Shown here: one piece after another, positions 11,355-22,491 of the stretch
Position numbering within the stretch: position 1 is the stretch's first letter
How the letters are laid out: each line of letters begins with the position of its first letter
DNA from: Cladophialophora immunda
Taxonomy: Eukaryota > Ascomycota > Eurotiomycetes > Chaetothyriales > Herpotrichiellaceae
Assembly: GCF_000835495.1 (NCBI RefSeq)
Contig: NW_015622544.1
Location: 1,888,855 to 1,952,854, forward strand
Length of the DNA stretch: 64,000 nt
Direction: 5' to 3'
Notes under the pieces: model-generated
What the model saw: only the letters and a program-made list of their open reading frames with translations
Database searches by the model: none
Told to the model about the DNA's origin: nothing
Made by a program: the position numbers and the translations under genes

Positions 11355-11690
11355 GACGTGTTTTGACTCGCAAGGCTGCTGTTGGGGGGAAGGGCAGGGA
11401 AGCCAACTTCTACTGCAGCTGCTGGCAATGGCGGGCGGATTCGACCTTCTCTCTCCTCAGGAGGTCTGTGGCAGTCCATCTCCGAAGGAGTGTGTCCCAG
11501 GGTTTTCCACGGGCCCGCCGCCCGCGCTATTTCATGTTCCTGTGGTAAGTCTAGGATGATCCAGAAAGAGAAAGAGAGTCATCGAGATCGTTGGGAGCTG
11601 ACCCTGACCGGCCCACCATCGAGCAACGCTGCCTGTTGCACATTTACCACAGTTAACGCATCGATTTCCCTCACCCACCGCCCTCTCGCC

Positions 11691-12956
11691 ATGCCAGGAA
11701 CGATCACCACGAACATCGCATACATCAAGTAGTTGGACCTCTACGACGACGAGAAGCCGTTCGTGCTGCTGTACGATGTCGAGGACCACGACGAGGACCG
11801 GCGGATGACGAACTTGGTGTTTGAGCCGGTGGAGAAGGAGGTCAAGGACATCCGGGACTCGGATAGGGCGTTTACGTTGAATGAGAACGGGTTCACGATT
11901 GTGAGGCAGCGGAGCGAGTTGGAGGGGTTCACCGAGAGGGAGGTGGTGGAAGACAGGTGTCTACCCGAGATGGAGAGGATGTTGAGGGAGGTGGTTGAAG
12001 ATTTCGAGAGAGTGGTTTGGTTTGATTGGCGGGTGAGGAAAAGCCAGCCTCGTGCTGTTTATCGTCCATCGCTCCGGGCGCGCACCGGTGTCGTTCGATG
12101 CCAGGCACCCTCTGTCCTGAGCCGGGACTAACTGAGACGGTATCGCAGGTCCGAGACTCGGCGCAAATCAAAGAAGAAGAGGTGAAGAAGAGACTTCTGT
12201 GCACCGGAATTCATCGGGAGGCGATGCGCAGCCGCCGTCCAAATCCGCGGCTGGCGGCCACGGCGACGAGGAAGACGAAGGGCTTCTTTGATCTCAACGA
12301 CTACACCGAACCGCTTCTGCCCGCGACATACTGTCATATCGGTCAGTTTACCTTCCCCATCCCTGTATCAGAGCGCACCACGGACTCACGGAGAATAGAC
12401 CAAAGTCCATCAGCGGTGTTGTCGCGAGTTCAGTTACAGTTGAGCGACGAGGCCGAAGAGCTCTTGCAGCGCAGGGTGCGCATCATCAAGTACGGTAGCA
12501 ACCCAAATATGACTTTCCCACACCACATCCAATCCCAAACCGTTAGTAACATTGCGGTAGCGCGTGGCGCCCCCACGGCAATGTCGTCGAAGACTACCCT
12601 CTGGCCCTCTGCGACGCCGGCACCGCCTCGCCCGCCGATTTCCTGGAAGCGGACAACGTCCGGCGGCATTACACGGGGGCAACGCGGTACGGGATGGACG
12701 GCAGGACCCATCAGTGGTACTATCTCAGCCAGCATAGTCCCGAGGAGGTGCTGTTGTTCAAGACCTTGGACTCCGGCGAGTCCGTGGCGGCGAGATGTAC
12801 GTCGTGTTGAAAGAATCACCTCCCATTGGAATGACAGCGCGCTGACCTTCGTCGAAAGTTTGTCCTCATGCGGAGATCAAAATCCCCGGCGTGTCTCCTG
12901 GTGTGCCGTCCCGAAAACGCATCGAGCTTCGAGCCTTGGTATTTTCGGCGCACTGA
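11691..12956 (+). pseudogene. CmcJ/NvfI (AsaB-like) oxidoreductase-family gene with a stop at codon 14
   Basis: Five exons are evident: 11691-12032, 12149-12341, 12399-12489, 12561-12796 and 12859-12956. All introns are GT-AG, the first with a clear ACTAAC branch site. The spliced product of about 319 codons matches the fungal CmcJ/NvfI/AsaB family often found in secondary-metabolite clusters. Visible hallmarks are NENGFTIV in the N-terminal third, HIDQSPSAV, RVRIINAWRP created by splicing, YPLALCDAGT, HQWYYLSQHSPEEVLLFK and a terminal IELRALVFSAH. The expected start reads MPGTITTNIAYIK and is followed at once by TAG (11730-11732) before LDLYDDEKP, again in frame. The next in-frame ATG lies near position 11806 and would lose a conserved N-terminal segment. 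All other exons look intact, so either the lesion is recent, a downstream start is used, or the base is a sequencing error. Confidence 0.78.
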
Positions 12957-13646
12957 TGAGGACTGGTATGGATGAAGTATATCAAGACAAAAAAATGGAT
13001 TCGTTTGCCCGCAAAACGGAGTCTCGTTGCAGGTACTAGTATCCCCCCCCCCCCCACCATTCAGGCATTCAATAACTGAAAAGCTCTTCAGCCTGTGTGA
13101 GACGGATTTGTGTAAGGAAAATGCAAGGCGGGGCGATAAGAAGAGAGAGAGAGTATCAAGAGTGTTTGGGTATTCCTTGACATCGAAGTCGCCACAGGAC
13201 TCGAAGTATGGGAGAAGCTCCCCTTGGAGAACGGGCATACGCAAAAGGACTAGGGTGTGGATCTTGGCTTCGACCTCTAGATTCGGCGGGAAATTTCCCA
13301 GCAAACCCGCGTGGTGCTGTAATAAGCGATCACGATAGTCGTTGTGTGCACCCTCGGGTAGAATTTAGTACTACTTCTTTTCGTGATGTTACTTCGCGAG
13401 GATCTCGTGCCTGTCCAAGATCTGACAGAGTCGTCACCTTGTCGGTCCCGTGCTACATATTCACCCCCTAAACGACGAGGCTGGCATGAACGAGGGGGCA
13501 CGAATCCAGAATTCTCGTCCTCTCTCTTCTCCTCGCGAGGGTCACAAAAACCTTCCATCGATGCCTTCTCGTCGACTTGAGCCCCCCCTTTTGTCACCAC
13601 GGCTCCTTATCTTGCTCTGCTTTCTTGTCCTGCGTCACGATCCGGA
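12957..13646. other. Intergenic region between two convergent genes
   Basis: Holds the 3' flanks of the CmcJ-type gene and the carboxylesterase. A run of 13 cytosines lies at 13043-13055. No coding region was recognised. Confidence 0.6.
13043..13055. repeat. Homopolymer tract (C)13
   Basis: Thirteen consecutive C residues, a likely hotspot for length variation and sequencing error, about 90 bp after the CmcJ-type stop codon. Confidence 0.9.
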
Positions 13647-15676
13647 TCATCGGCCATACACCGTCGGGAACAGATCGATCATGTACTGAATCCCCTCGGC
13701 GCGGTAGTAGTCGCTCTCAACGTACATCAGATCCGTATGGTTCGTGTCGAAGACCATGTTCTGCGGCTGGCTGGAAGTGTAGGGCGGCCAGTGGACGGAT
13801 GGGGAGGATGCTACACATGGTTCATGTCAGCATGTAACAGACCTTCGCCAATGGAGCATGGCCAGGCTGGAAAGAAAGGAGTAGCCCCATAAACCACAGC
13901 CAATCCGAGCCCATGGACGTATTCACTCACCGTTGTTCGCACCGTTCGGGTCTCCCGACGCAATGAAGCTCACCCACATCCTGCTCATCCTCGTCGCCAG
14001 GGAGTCGTACGACTGCGGCATCCTGGCAAACGGGTCCATCGCCACCGAGTTGTTGTACCCCTGGCCCAGGATATTCCGGAACACGAACGCGACCTCCTGG
14101 AAATGCGTCGCGCCGGTCTGCGGCGGCACGCCGTTGGGGACCACGTTGAAGTGGTAGCTCCAACTACTCACGTTGCGGGCCGCCCAGGCTTGGGAGGTCG
14201 CGCGGCGGGGGGCCTGCATGGCGAGGTCGCCGCCGTAGGCGCTCGCGCGCTTGTACTGGGCTCCGAGGAAGGAGTAGTTCCCGGACGGGCGGCCCTGCAT
14301 GGTCGCGGGGATCCCGATGCCGGGGATGTCTGGGTACAGGAGCGCGAACGTCTGGGCGACGGTGGCGTTGGGGCCGGTGAGTTCGACGGCGGCCAGGAAC
14401 TGGGCCGTCGTGTTGACCCCCTTTGCGCCGAACGCGGTGCCTTCGTCGAAATTGGTGCCTTGCAGCACAGGGACTTTGACGAACTCGCCCGAGAGGAGTT
14501 GTTGCGCGGCAGAGCCGGCAATGAACTGGGGATCTTTGTTAGTCTCGCTCCCTCGTGCGTGTTCGTCAACTGAGGGGAAGGGGACGTACGTCGTGGTCGA
14601 TCTGAGCGTTCCAGCCAGGCACGGAGGCTGTGACACTGCTGTTCAGCACGTTACTGAGTTTCCCGATCGGTACCTTGCGCAAACAGGCGAGCGTATCTTG
14701 GGCAGAGCTGCAATTGGTCGCCTTGGTGATGTTGTTGTAATACTTGTCCCAAGAAGATCCATTCATGTATGGGTCAAACGGGATGGGAGCGCCGCTCTCC
14801 ATGATGCCACCTCGGAAGAGCTTGTCGTCGCGACCACCGTAGGCAATGAGTTGTGTGCCTATAGAGTTACCGCCCGCACTCTTTGGGCGAAACATGCGTT
14901 GGTAAGTCCCCAGAAACAACAACAATGGGGACTCTCCTCACCTCGCCCCAAATCGTGACCTTGGTCGGATCTCCTCCAAAAGGAGCAATGTTCTCTTGTA
15001 TCCAATGGAGCGCTAGACGTTGGTCACGGAAGCCCAGATTGGCGACCCCGGCTTTCAGCACCTCGGTGCCGTACATGAACCCGAATGCTTGGAGACGGTA
15101 GTTGAAGCTCACTCCGATGATCGGCTGTTTCATCTCGACCGACTGTTGCACAATGAAGCTCAAGTTGTAGCGAGGATCCCTGCTGCCGCCTTCGGTGCTG
15201 TGAGGAGTGTTAGTTTTCCACCAGTCGCCCGTCAGGGTGGGGGATTCATACAAGCCACCGCCATGGATCCAGACGCCGACCGGTAGTTTCGCGTCCGGTG
15301 CGACGCCGCTGGGCCTGACGACGTTCAGCGTCAGGCAATCCTCGCTGACGATGTTGCCTAGGACCCATTGATCGCTGCCGTAGCCGTAGCACTCGTACCC
15401 ATACTGCGTGGCGTTTCGGGACGCGGTCCACGTCGTGTTGAGAGACTTTGGCAGATTGAAGCGGAGGTCTCCCAGGGGCGGCTGGGCAAACGGCATGCCC
15501 AGAAACAGATCTTGGTCATACGTCGGCTGGTAGACGCCGTAATAGCTGCCGTTCTTGACCTTGATTGTTGGTGCTTGGCCCGTTTGGCGGGCGATGAGTG
15601 CCGCTTGTGAACTTGACGCCCATAAGGCCGAGCCCAGCAGCAAGCACAGAACCCTGGACATGGTAAGCTGTATCAT
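13647..15676 (-). CDS. Secreted type-B carboxylesterase/lipase
   Basis: Five exons: 15676-15252, 15197-14942, 14880-14590, 14525-13931 and 13810-13647, with introns of 54-120 nt; 576 residues. Translation may instead begin five codons later at the second Met, which puts MSRVLCLLLGSALWASSSQA directly at the N-terminus as a signal peptide. The alpha/beta-hydrolase machinery is complete: WIHGGG oxyanion hole, a GESAGGN nucleophile elbow formed across an exon junction, an acidic residue in GTNFDEGTAF and a His in ATHFQEVAFVF. Many NxS/T sites suggest glycosylation. The family hydrolyses carboxylic esters and lipids; the natural substrate is not predictable here. It is the only apparently intact member of the 8.6-15.7 kb accessory stretch. 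A TATA-like element lies about 80 bp upstream. Confidence 0.92.
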
Positions 15677-17077
15677 CTCGGTTCAGAAATATTGATTTCG
15701 GTAAAGCCCAGAAGACGAAGGACGGAGGTCACGTAACAAGGGATCGCCGTCCAGTTTATAACCCGCCCGTACCGTTGACCTACCGGCATCACACGTTCTA
15801 CTCTGCCCATCGGACTGAAGTGCCGACACCCTCCAGGAGACGTCATTGATGGACAGTAGGCTATCGGCACATTAGCCGTCGAGCAAGGAAGCAGGTAGAG
15901 ACAAGGTTTCCTCTTCCTGCCAGTACCGCAGATTTCATCCATCATCGAAGGCGGGGTTCCGGGTTGCTTTGGGGTTCTAGAAGGACCTTGTGATACCCGG
16001 GTTGTTGGCGGTGGGAAGTTCGACCATTGGCCGGCATGGGCGACATTGCGGGGGATGGTGGAGCAAGATACATGGCGATCAACCGACGCATTGCCTCCTT
16101 TGGGATCTGGCCAGGATGTGAAGGATGTGGTGTTTTGCAGATCCATGGTTGCCGCTCGCGGAATGCCGGCGAGGTTTTTGTGCAGAATCTAGCGGCGAGC
16201 CATTGGGTGCTTGGTGTAGACTAGAAGGCAAGCCTTGGGGTGAACATTATTAGGCTATGGATGAATTCTCATCGAGGGGCTGCGACGACAAGATCATTTA
16301 TGCGCTGTACTCAGACATGGATTGACTTGATTTAGTCGCTGGGAACACTAGGAACATTCCTGGGCAGCTAGGAGTAATAATATGGATGTATAGGTCATGG
16401 TTATGATTGGCCGCTACATACGAACTCCACTGCTTACGGATACTGAACCTCAGCCTTGCACACTTCCTCTATAGAATCCAGCCGATGAAGGCTGATATCG
16501 TATCGATCCCTCCATATCCCTTGGATACTTTGTATAAAGAGCACAATCAGGTCCAGCCTCGCTAGCTACTATTCTCTCTCATTGTCCATGTCTCGTAAGG
16601 ATGTATGAAACCTTCCTTGCTGGCCCCTTGGGACACGGCCAGCTAGGTTTGCTTTGCTTTGGATGAGCGCTTGTATCCATGTTCTGCCTGAAAGGGTTTT
16701 CGCTCCCGAGTCGGAGAGGATGGCTAGCGACCTAGAGCGAGGGAGGTCGTTGTGAAATGAATATAGGCCCTACACTACTCAACTCGTCACGACGAAACAT
16801 GTACAGCAAACAAAGACGCCAACCACAACTATTCCCACCATACCCCTGAGATAGCACCTTCGGGCAGACCACCGTCCGCAATGCCTTTGCCCCCTTCCTC
16901 ACCATTTCCCGCGTGTATCATCTTCGTGGCTGGTCATCTCATCTCATAGTCGTACACATCTTCCCTGCACATCCATAGCTATATTTTGTACACTTCCACG
17001 GACAAACTCATTCATACAAAGATAACAGAATACCTCGCCTTTTTACTAGCCACGTAAAGAAGCCCTAGTTGGTTTCG
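15677..17077. other. Intergenic region: carboxylesterase promoter and 3' flank of the WD40 gene
   Basis: No gene was recognised. A 157-codon minus-strand frame directly upstream of the esterase overlaps its promoter and TATA-like box, has no known motif, and is probably chance. The part from about 16250 is A/T-rich and fits a long 3' untranslated region of the large gene to the right. Confidence 0.55.
15755..15760 (-). promoter_or_regulatory. TATA-like element of the carboxylesterase
   Basis: The minus strand reads TATAAA about 80 bp before the start codon, a usual distance for a fungal TATA box. Position and sequence only; no transcript start is known. Confidence 0.45.
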
Positions 17078-20000
17078 TCACTTGATTTTCCGAATTGTGG
17101 CGTCGCTGGCCTTTGAAGTCAACCCACGGCTCAGACCCGCGCCAATGCCTCGTCCCAGCGTCGCAATTTTGCTCCCGGCGAAAGGATTGAGTGAGTTGGA
17201 ATCATCCCCTTCCCCTAGTTGCGACGCCGCAGCCGGCTCTCCGTCGCTATCGGATACAGTTGATTTGCCACTTTCGTTCGGCGTTTTGCTCGACCCGCCT
17301 GGATTCTGCGTCTCCGAATGTCGAGAGACAGATGAAGCTTTGCTCCGCGCCGACACCAGATTCACGGATTTCGATCGTTGGTGGGACTGGGTGAGAGCCA
17401 GAAATGCCGCCGCCAGCGCCGTATCTGCGCCTCCGGTGCCGGCGTCGGTGGAGGAATGCGAATGGGAGGAAGTGGGGACAAGGAGGCTTGTCGAGCGAGG
17501 TAGATTCGAACTTCCGCCGCTGCTGCGGCTTAGCTGGTGGGTCAGCTGGGGCGGTTCAAGGTAGGCATGCTCGTGATTGCTTGCAGTGGCGTCTTCATTG
17601 TTCGATTGAGGAAATGGCACAGTCACCGTGGCGAGCGTCGCGCAGGGACAGCCGCAGCCTGTAGGACAAGCATCATGTTCATCCGGTGGTTCTTCGCCAA
17701 GAGCATCTGCACCATCCTCGCCCTCAATTGGCGATAGTTGTGATTTCTCAGCTGAAGACCGCCTCGATTCCGCCTGGTCGTGCTTTGCTTGTCGAGCACC
17801 AAACCATCCCTGAGCACAGTCATAGCACGTCATATGCCCACACTGCAAGCAAGGGACCGCTAGACCCGAGATGGAGGTATTGCAAATGGCACATGCACTT
17901 CGCTTGGGTGCCTTGGGAGCTCTCACCCCTGAAAGTTGATATGGTGGAATGCACGATGGACTCACGCAATGCCATCCGATGGGAACGCCATTTTTCTCTA
18001 TCGGTGCTGGAAGCTCCCCACAATTGCGACACAGGCGTCTGATTTCCAGACCAAGATCCGTGGCTCGAGACGCTGTGGTCAACGTCTTCCTGCGTGGTCG
18101 CTCTAGACCATTTCCAGGAGGTGGGTGAATACCATTTGTTCGACCGTGGCCCAAGTCAGACCCTTCAGCTGTCATGCCGTCAAACTTGAGTACCTCAGCA
18201 CGTTGTAGGTGCAACTGCCACACATCCAGAAGATTCGCATAGCTTTCGCGGTACATCCTGCACTTCCTCTCCAGGACACGGTCCAAGATCAACGAGGATG
18301 AATACCCGTCCAGGTCGAATTTGTCTTGGTTAATCAGGCGTGTTTTGATCTTCCTGCGCTTCGGAGGGGTTTTGCCGAAAGTCTTCTCTGAGACCTCAGA
18401 CTCTACGACAGATACACCGCTGCGCCGGCTTGCCGACGTTTGCATAGTGTTACTTCTCCGAGAACTCTGCGCGCCGGAGGATGATAGCGACGAGCGATTG
18501 CCCAGCTCGCGGCTATCCTGACCCGCACCTTCAGTATGATGAAAGGTCATCCGTGAACCCCTACTTGTCATTTGACTGCCAAATATGCCCGAAGACACCC
18601 AGCCAGGCGCCAGTGACCCTGAGGGGCTATATTTTTTCAGGCTAGATGCAAAGCCTGATGACGAACTCTGATTCGGAGGGGAGTTTGAGTATGACTGTGT
18701 CAAGGCCGACAAACTTGCTCGCGCAGAGGAATAAGAAATGCCGGAAGTTGTTTTGTTGCTTGGTCGATTCCCCTCAGGGGATGTCGACACTGAAACAGCA
18801 GTTGAATAAGGCGCAGATGGGTCATGAGAATCGTCGGCAACGAAACTTGCTGCCCTGGAAGAGAACTGACTTCCTTGGCGGCCCAAGAGATGATGTGGTC
18901 TGCGCCGGCTTTCAGCGCCCCCTAGGCCTTGGACCCCGGGACCCAAAGGGACATTCTTGGAGTGGATGAAGACATATCCTTCCACTTCGACATCCTTTTG
19001 GAAGGAGGACTTTGCTACGGCCCTCGATGGAAAATATTCACTCTGAGTGTGGGACACGTCGCTGGAAACAAGCTTAGGCATTTGTTCTTGGTCGTCTCCT
19101 GGTATGACACCATTGTTGATGCTTGAAGCAAGGACGCAAGCCAATGTGGCAAGCATCTGCACATCACCGAGTCTTTCAAAATAGTCGAAGATAGCAGGCA
19201 GTAGGTATGTTGAGCCGAAAGGATGGCTGCCCCATCGTGTTCTTCCGAAGACATTGTGCTTGTCTAGATGATTGTTGCTCTTTCCGGGAGTTCTCCCTGT
19301 GACCGTTTTTGCGATCACTAGAACGTCTTGCAAAGTAGGATCCCGCAGTTCAGGGAGAACTTCCAGCGGGACCGAGTTGTCCAAGACAAGACCGACAACG
19401 ATCCATACGGATTCAAGGTCTCTGAGGGACGCGTTTCGCGCAACAGTAGCATTGTGCTTGCAAACGTCTGGGCCGTCGCCAAAAAGCTGATACCCGACCG
19501 CAAGCTCACGTTTTGAGGGAATCAGATCATCAAAGGTATGTATTGACACGGCGCTTTTGCGAGGAGCATCATTCAGCTTGTTGGGACCTCCGGTAGTAGA
19601 ATGGTTGGACCGATCAGGCGAGCGCGACCGTTGCTGGAGCCCGGAAGCCCCAGCTCGGTATGATGACACGCCGGGAATATTTTGCTCGGTCTCGAATGAG
19701 GAAGAGGAACTGCTGGATGACTTCCATGACGAGTCTGATGTGTCGGAGTCAGAATCATCGTCCGCTGTTTTGGCCCCTCGGGTGGGTTTGCGGGCCGGAG
19801 AGCTCGCGTGTAGACGGCCAAAGCCTTCAAAGAGTCTGCCAGACTCAGAATCCTCAAGGTCTTTGACGCCCAGAGTGCTCAAAAAGGAGACAGGCTCGTT
19901 TCCTTTGGCAGGAAAGAAGCAAACCAACTTTCCTGTCTCGGACCAAAGGGCACCGCAACCCTTGGCCAGCGGTACGAGAATGTTCGCCGAAGCATCGAGC

Positions 20001-21829
20001 CCTTCTCGCACGCCATCTAGCTGATCATCACTGTCACTGCTGGAGTCGTCGGCCCCGACTGTGCTCGTATCCAAGATCTTTGAATCGACCAGCGATTCCC
20101 CAAGAACCCAAGCCACAATCTGTTCAAGATTCTGCTCCCGGAGCAAGTAGCGTAAGACTGCTTCGAGGCATCCACGTTTCCTGGAAGCGTAGGTTTCTGC
20201 AATCGTGTGCAATTCTGTTGTTATCAGTCTGTGCGTTTCTTCATCCAGAGATCCCGACTTCTGCAAAGTCAAGATCGCATTTGCACTCCGAGGATATAGT
20301 TTGGGAAATTTCATCTCCACGCGCAGATAAATTTTGCTCGAGTCTTCTCCCCAAGGGACTGACATGACCGCCTTTCGATGCGAGATATCGACGACCTCAA
20401 ACTCCACCTTTTTGAACTTTTCTCCTACCTGCCGGATCTCTTCAGCCAATGTATCAGGATCCCAAGAAAATATCTTCACGTTCTTGAGCCATGAGATTGG
20501 GTCCGTATTCTGACGATTGTTGCCTCTTCCGTGCATGCCGGATCTTTGCGTGTAACGCCCACCTTGAACCCAGCCACGGAACTGAGAAACAGGCATTTTA
20601 CTCATGCCAACACTGGTGCTTGAGCGAGGTCGGAAATGCGTGAGGTGGCTGTGGCGGGGGAAGACCTCACTACGAGGTGTGTCGTCCGAGGGGGAATCGG
20701 CGTCACCCGGGACATCACGAAAGGTCTTGTACACTGCACCCCTTCGCGTGAAATTCAGCCGTTGCATTTTGGAGACACCTTTTTCGTACCCAATGTCTGC
20801 ATAGATATCGGGGTCAACGGCATGGAGCCTCAACTCCCTGTCCGTGCCCCAGGACACCAGCTGGAAGTCTCTATTATCGATATTGTCGACGATTGTTCCC
20901 CGAGCGCGCCACAGGAACTCTTTGACCTGACCTTCATGCCCCCCAAATGTCGCAACTGGACGGACAGGGCCGCTCTCGAAAACCCCGTTGATCGCACGAC
21001 GATCGTAGAGATGCAAGTCGCTGTTACCGCGCTGCGGCATGGCGAGCAGTCCCCATCCGAAAGGAGTATGACGCGCTCTCCATACCGGGAATGGTGTTTC
21101 GATGACGCGCTCCAGCGTGCTTTCTTCTCCGTCGAAATCCCAGAACTTGATTGTCCGGTCCAGGGAGCAAGTGACAATTTTGTTAGGATGGTGGCGGTTC
21201 CAGTCGATCCCATAGATTTTCGTTCCATGGGCTTCGATGGTTCGAACGGGATATGCACCATTTCTGTCATCCCAAATGTGAAGAAACTTGTCATGAGAGC
21301 TTGCAATGACGTGTTCATCTTGTCGATTCCACTTGACCTGAGTTGCACCTGCGAACCAGTCGGAAAAGGAATTGACGGGCCTCGCTGGGGCTCGCAAGTC
21401 CCAGCTGTGCACGAAGCTATCAACGGCGCAAGTTGCAAGGACATCGGGATGATGGGCCGAAAAGTTGATGTCTGTTATTGCTCTTGTATGGCCGTGAAGG
21501 ACGAATTCGATGGGGTCTTGCCACGATCGAGCATCCAGATTCCAAACCAGGGCCTTTTGGTTCGATGTACTGATAACCCAATAGTCCCTTGCAGCAAATG
21601 GAGACCACTGAACATCGGCGACTTCCCAGGGAGTCCGGTGAGGAAGGTAACGCGGTGGATCCCAGGGAGAATCCAGGTCAATGATGTGAAGTCCTTCTTT
21701 CGATGCCAACGCGACATCTCGGCCGCTCGGAGAAATGGTCATGGATCCCACAGGTTGCTCAAGTCGGAAAGATGCATCTTTGCCGAAGTATTCGCTTTCA
21801 AAAGCGGAGGTCGGGCCTCGAGGAGCCAT
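17078..21829 (-). CDS. WD40-RWD-RING protein of the SEA/GATOR2 complex, WDR59/Mtc5 type
   Basis: A single uninterrupted exon encodes 1583 residues. WD40 repeats fill roughly residues 30-390 (LVWNL, HSWDLRAP, LHIWDDRNG and IKFWDFDGE are blade ends). An RWD domain follows at about 455-570 (KFPKLYPRSANAILTL). A long Ser-rich, presumably disordered middle ends in a C-terminal zinc region at about 1263-1345, with CRNCGELPAP, a CVSPSC pair and CAICNTSISGLAVPCLQCGH. This order is that of yeast Mtc5/Sea3 and animal WDR59, a vacuole/lysosome-associated component of the complex that controls TORC1 in response to amino acids; membership here is inferred from the domain order. The 3' part encodes a long disordered tail rich in Ser and Asp. 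It is unusually long but intronless. Antisense open frames of up to 400 codons over the WD40 part are shadows of its codon pattern. Confidence 0.87.
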   Translation of the reverse strand: MAPRGPTSAFESEYFGKDASFRLEQPVGSMTISPSGRDVALASKEGLHIIDLDSPWDPPRYLPHRTPWEVADVQWSPFAARDYWVISTSNQKALVWNLDARSWQDPIEFVLHGHTRAITDINFSAHHPDVLATCAVDSFVHSWDLRAPARPVNSFSDWFAGATQVKWNRQDEHVIASSHDKFLHIWDDRNGAYPVRTIEAHGTKIYGIDWNRHHPNKIVTCSLDRTIKFWDFDGEESTLERVIETPFPVWRARHTPFGWGLLAMPQRGNSDLHLYDRRAINGVFESGPVRPVATFGGHEGQVKEFLWRARGTIVDNIDNRDFQLVSWGTDRELRLHAVDPDIYADIGYEKGVSKMQRLNFTRRGAVYKTFRDVPGDADSPSDDTPRSEVFPRHSHLTHFRPRSSTSVGMSKMPVSQFRGWVQGGRYTQRSGMHGRGNNRQNTDPISWLKNVKIFSWDPDTLAEEIRQVGEKFKKVEFEVVDISHRKAVMSVPWGEDSSKIYLRVEMKFPKLYPRSANAILTLQKSGSLDEETHRLITTELHTIAETYASRKRGCLEAVLRYLLREQNLEQIVAWVLGESLVDSKILDTSTVGADDSSSDSDDQLDGVREGLDASANILVPLAKGCGALWSETGKLVCFFPAKGNEPVSFLSTLGVKDLEDSESGRLFEGFGRLHASSPARKPTRGAKTADDDSDSDTSDSSWKSSSSSSSSFETEQNIPGVSSYRAGASGLQQRSRSPDRSNHSTTGGPNKLNDAPRKSAVSIHTFDDLIPSKRELAVGYQLFGDGPDVCKHNATVARNASLRDLESVWIVVGLVLDNSVPLEVLPELRDPTLQDVLVIAKTVTGRTPGKSNNHLDKHNVFGRTRWGSHPFGSTYLLPAIFDYFERLGDVQMLATLACVLASSINNGVIPGDDQEQMPKLVSSDVSHTQSEYFPSRAVAKSSFQKDVEVEGYVFIHSKNVPLGPGVQGLGGAESRRRPHHLLGRQGSQFSSRAASFVADDSHDPSAPYSTAVSVSTSPEGNRPSNKTTSGISYSSARASLSALTQSYSNSPPNQSSSSGFASSLKKYSPSGSLAPGWVSSGIFGSQMTSRGSRMTFHHTEGAGQDSRELGNRSSLSSSGAQSSRRSNTMQTSASRRSGVSVVESEVSEKTFGKTPPKRRKIKTRLINQDKFDLDGYSSSLILDRVLERKCRMYRESYANLLDVWQLHLQRAEVLKFDGMTAEGSDLGHGRTNGIHPPPGNGLERPRRKTLTTASRATDLGLEIRRLCRNCGELPAPIEKNGVPIGWHCVSPSCIPPYQLSGVRAPKAPKRSACAICNTSISGLAVPCLQCGHMTCYDCAQGWFGARQAKHDQAESRRSSAEKSQLSPIEGEDGADALGEEPPDEHDACPTGCGCPCATLATVTVPFPQSNNEDATASNHEHAYLEPPQLTHQLSRSSGGSSNLPRSTSLLVPTSSHSHSSTDAGTGGADTALAAAFLALTQSHQRSKSVNLVSARSKASSVSRHSETQNPGGSSKTPNESGKSTVSDSDGEPAAASQLGEGDDSNSLNPFAGSKIATLGRGIGAGLSRGLTSKASDATIRKIK

Positions 21830-22491
21830 ATCCGCTAGAGGCGTCTCTATCGCAGGCAGATATCCGCGTTACACTCTCTGGTGTCCGTCAAGGAATCATC
21901 TCGCCAGACGGCAATGGAATCTAGGTCCGCCTAGAGCGTAGTGCAGCGACCTGGAAGCCTTCATCTCAGGCGGCCAGGTAACGAACGCGTCTCGGAGATT
22001 GCGTTCTGCTGACAGGAAGACCAATCCACGTCAGACCGAACAGCAAAGTCCCGAGAGCGCTAAAGCTTGAAGAAGGAGTTGAGACCGATGGGAGCGGAGG
22101 TGTGCTAATGATGATTGTTGGAGGTATGAATGAATGGCATCAAGGACAAGCAGCGGACAAAGCAGTTCGGAAAGGCCTCGCTCCATCAGATGCCAAGACA
22201 TGTTACATAATACATGAGTCAGGTCCTGGCTTGGCAATCCCTCAGCTCGCCCAGGCTATGAAAAAGGGGGATAGAGCCTTGCTGAGATCCTGGACAAAGA
22301 CACATTCCTAGATGTTTTTCTTCTATCCTTGAGTGACTATAGATACAGTTTTGGCTCTTGCACAGGAAAATGCCGCCCACATATACCCTCCTTATAAGAA
22401 GGGCATGCACTTCCCCAACATTTGAATATATTAATAGCGACGCTGGTTTCTTCCATTCTACTTGCGGTTATGCCAATGCTTCAGGCGTCGT
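21830..22491. other. Intergenic region upstream of the WD40 gene
   Basis: Contains the promoter of the WDR59-like gene and the 3' flank of the transcription factor. No coding region or repeat was recognised. Confidence 0.6.

Noticed and set aside
15673..16146. 157-codon minus-strand frame upstream of the carboxylesterase
   Set aside because: Overlaps the esterase promoter with its TATA-like box; no family resemblance.
20636..21838. 400-codon open frame on the plus strand
   Set aside because: It lies wholly antisense to the WD40 domain of the WDR59-like gene, has no family motif and reflects codon bias of the real gene.
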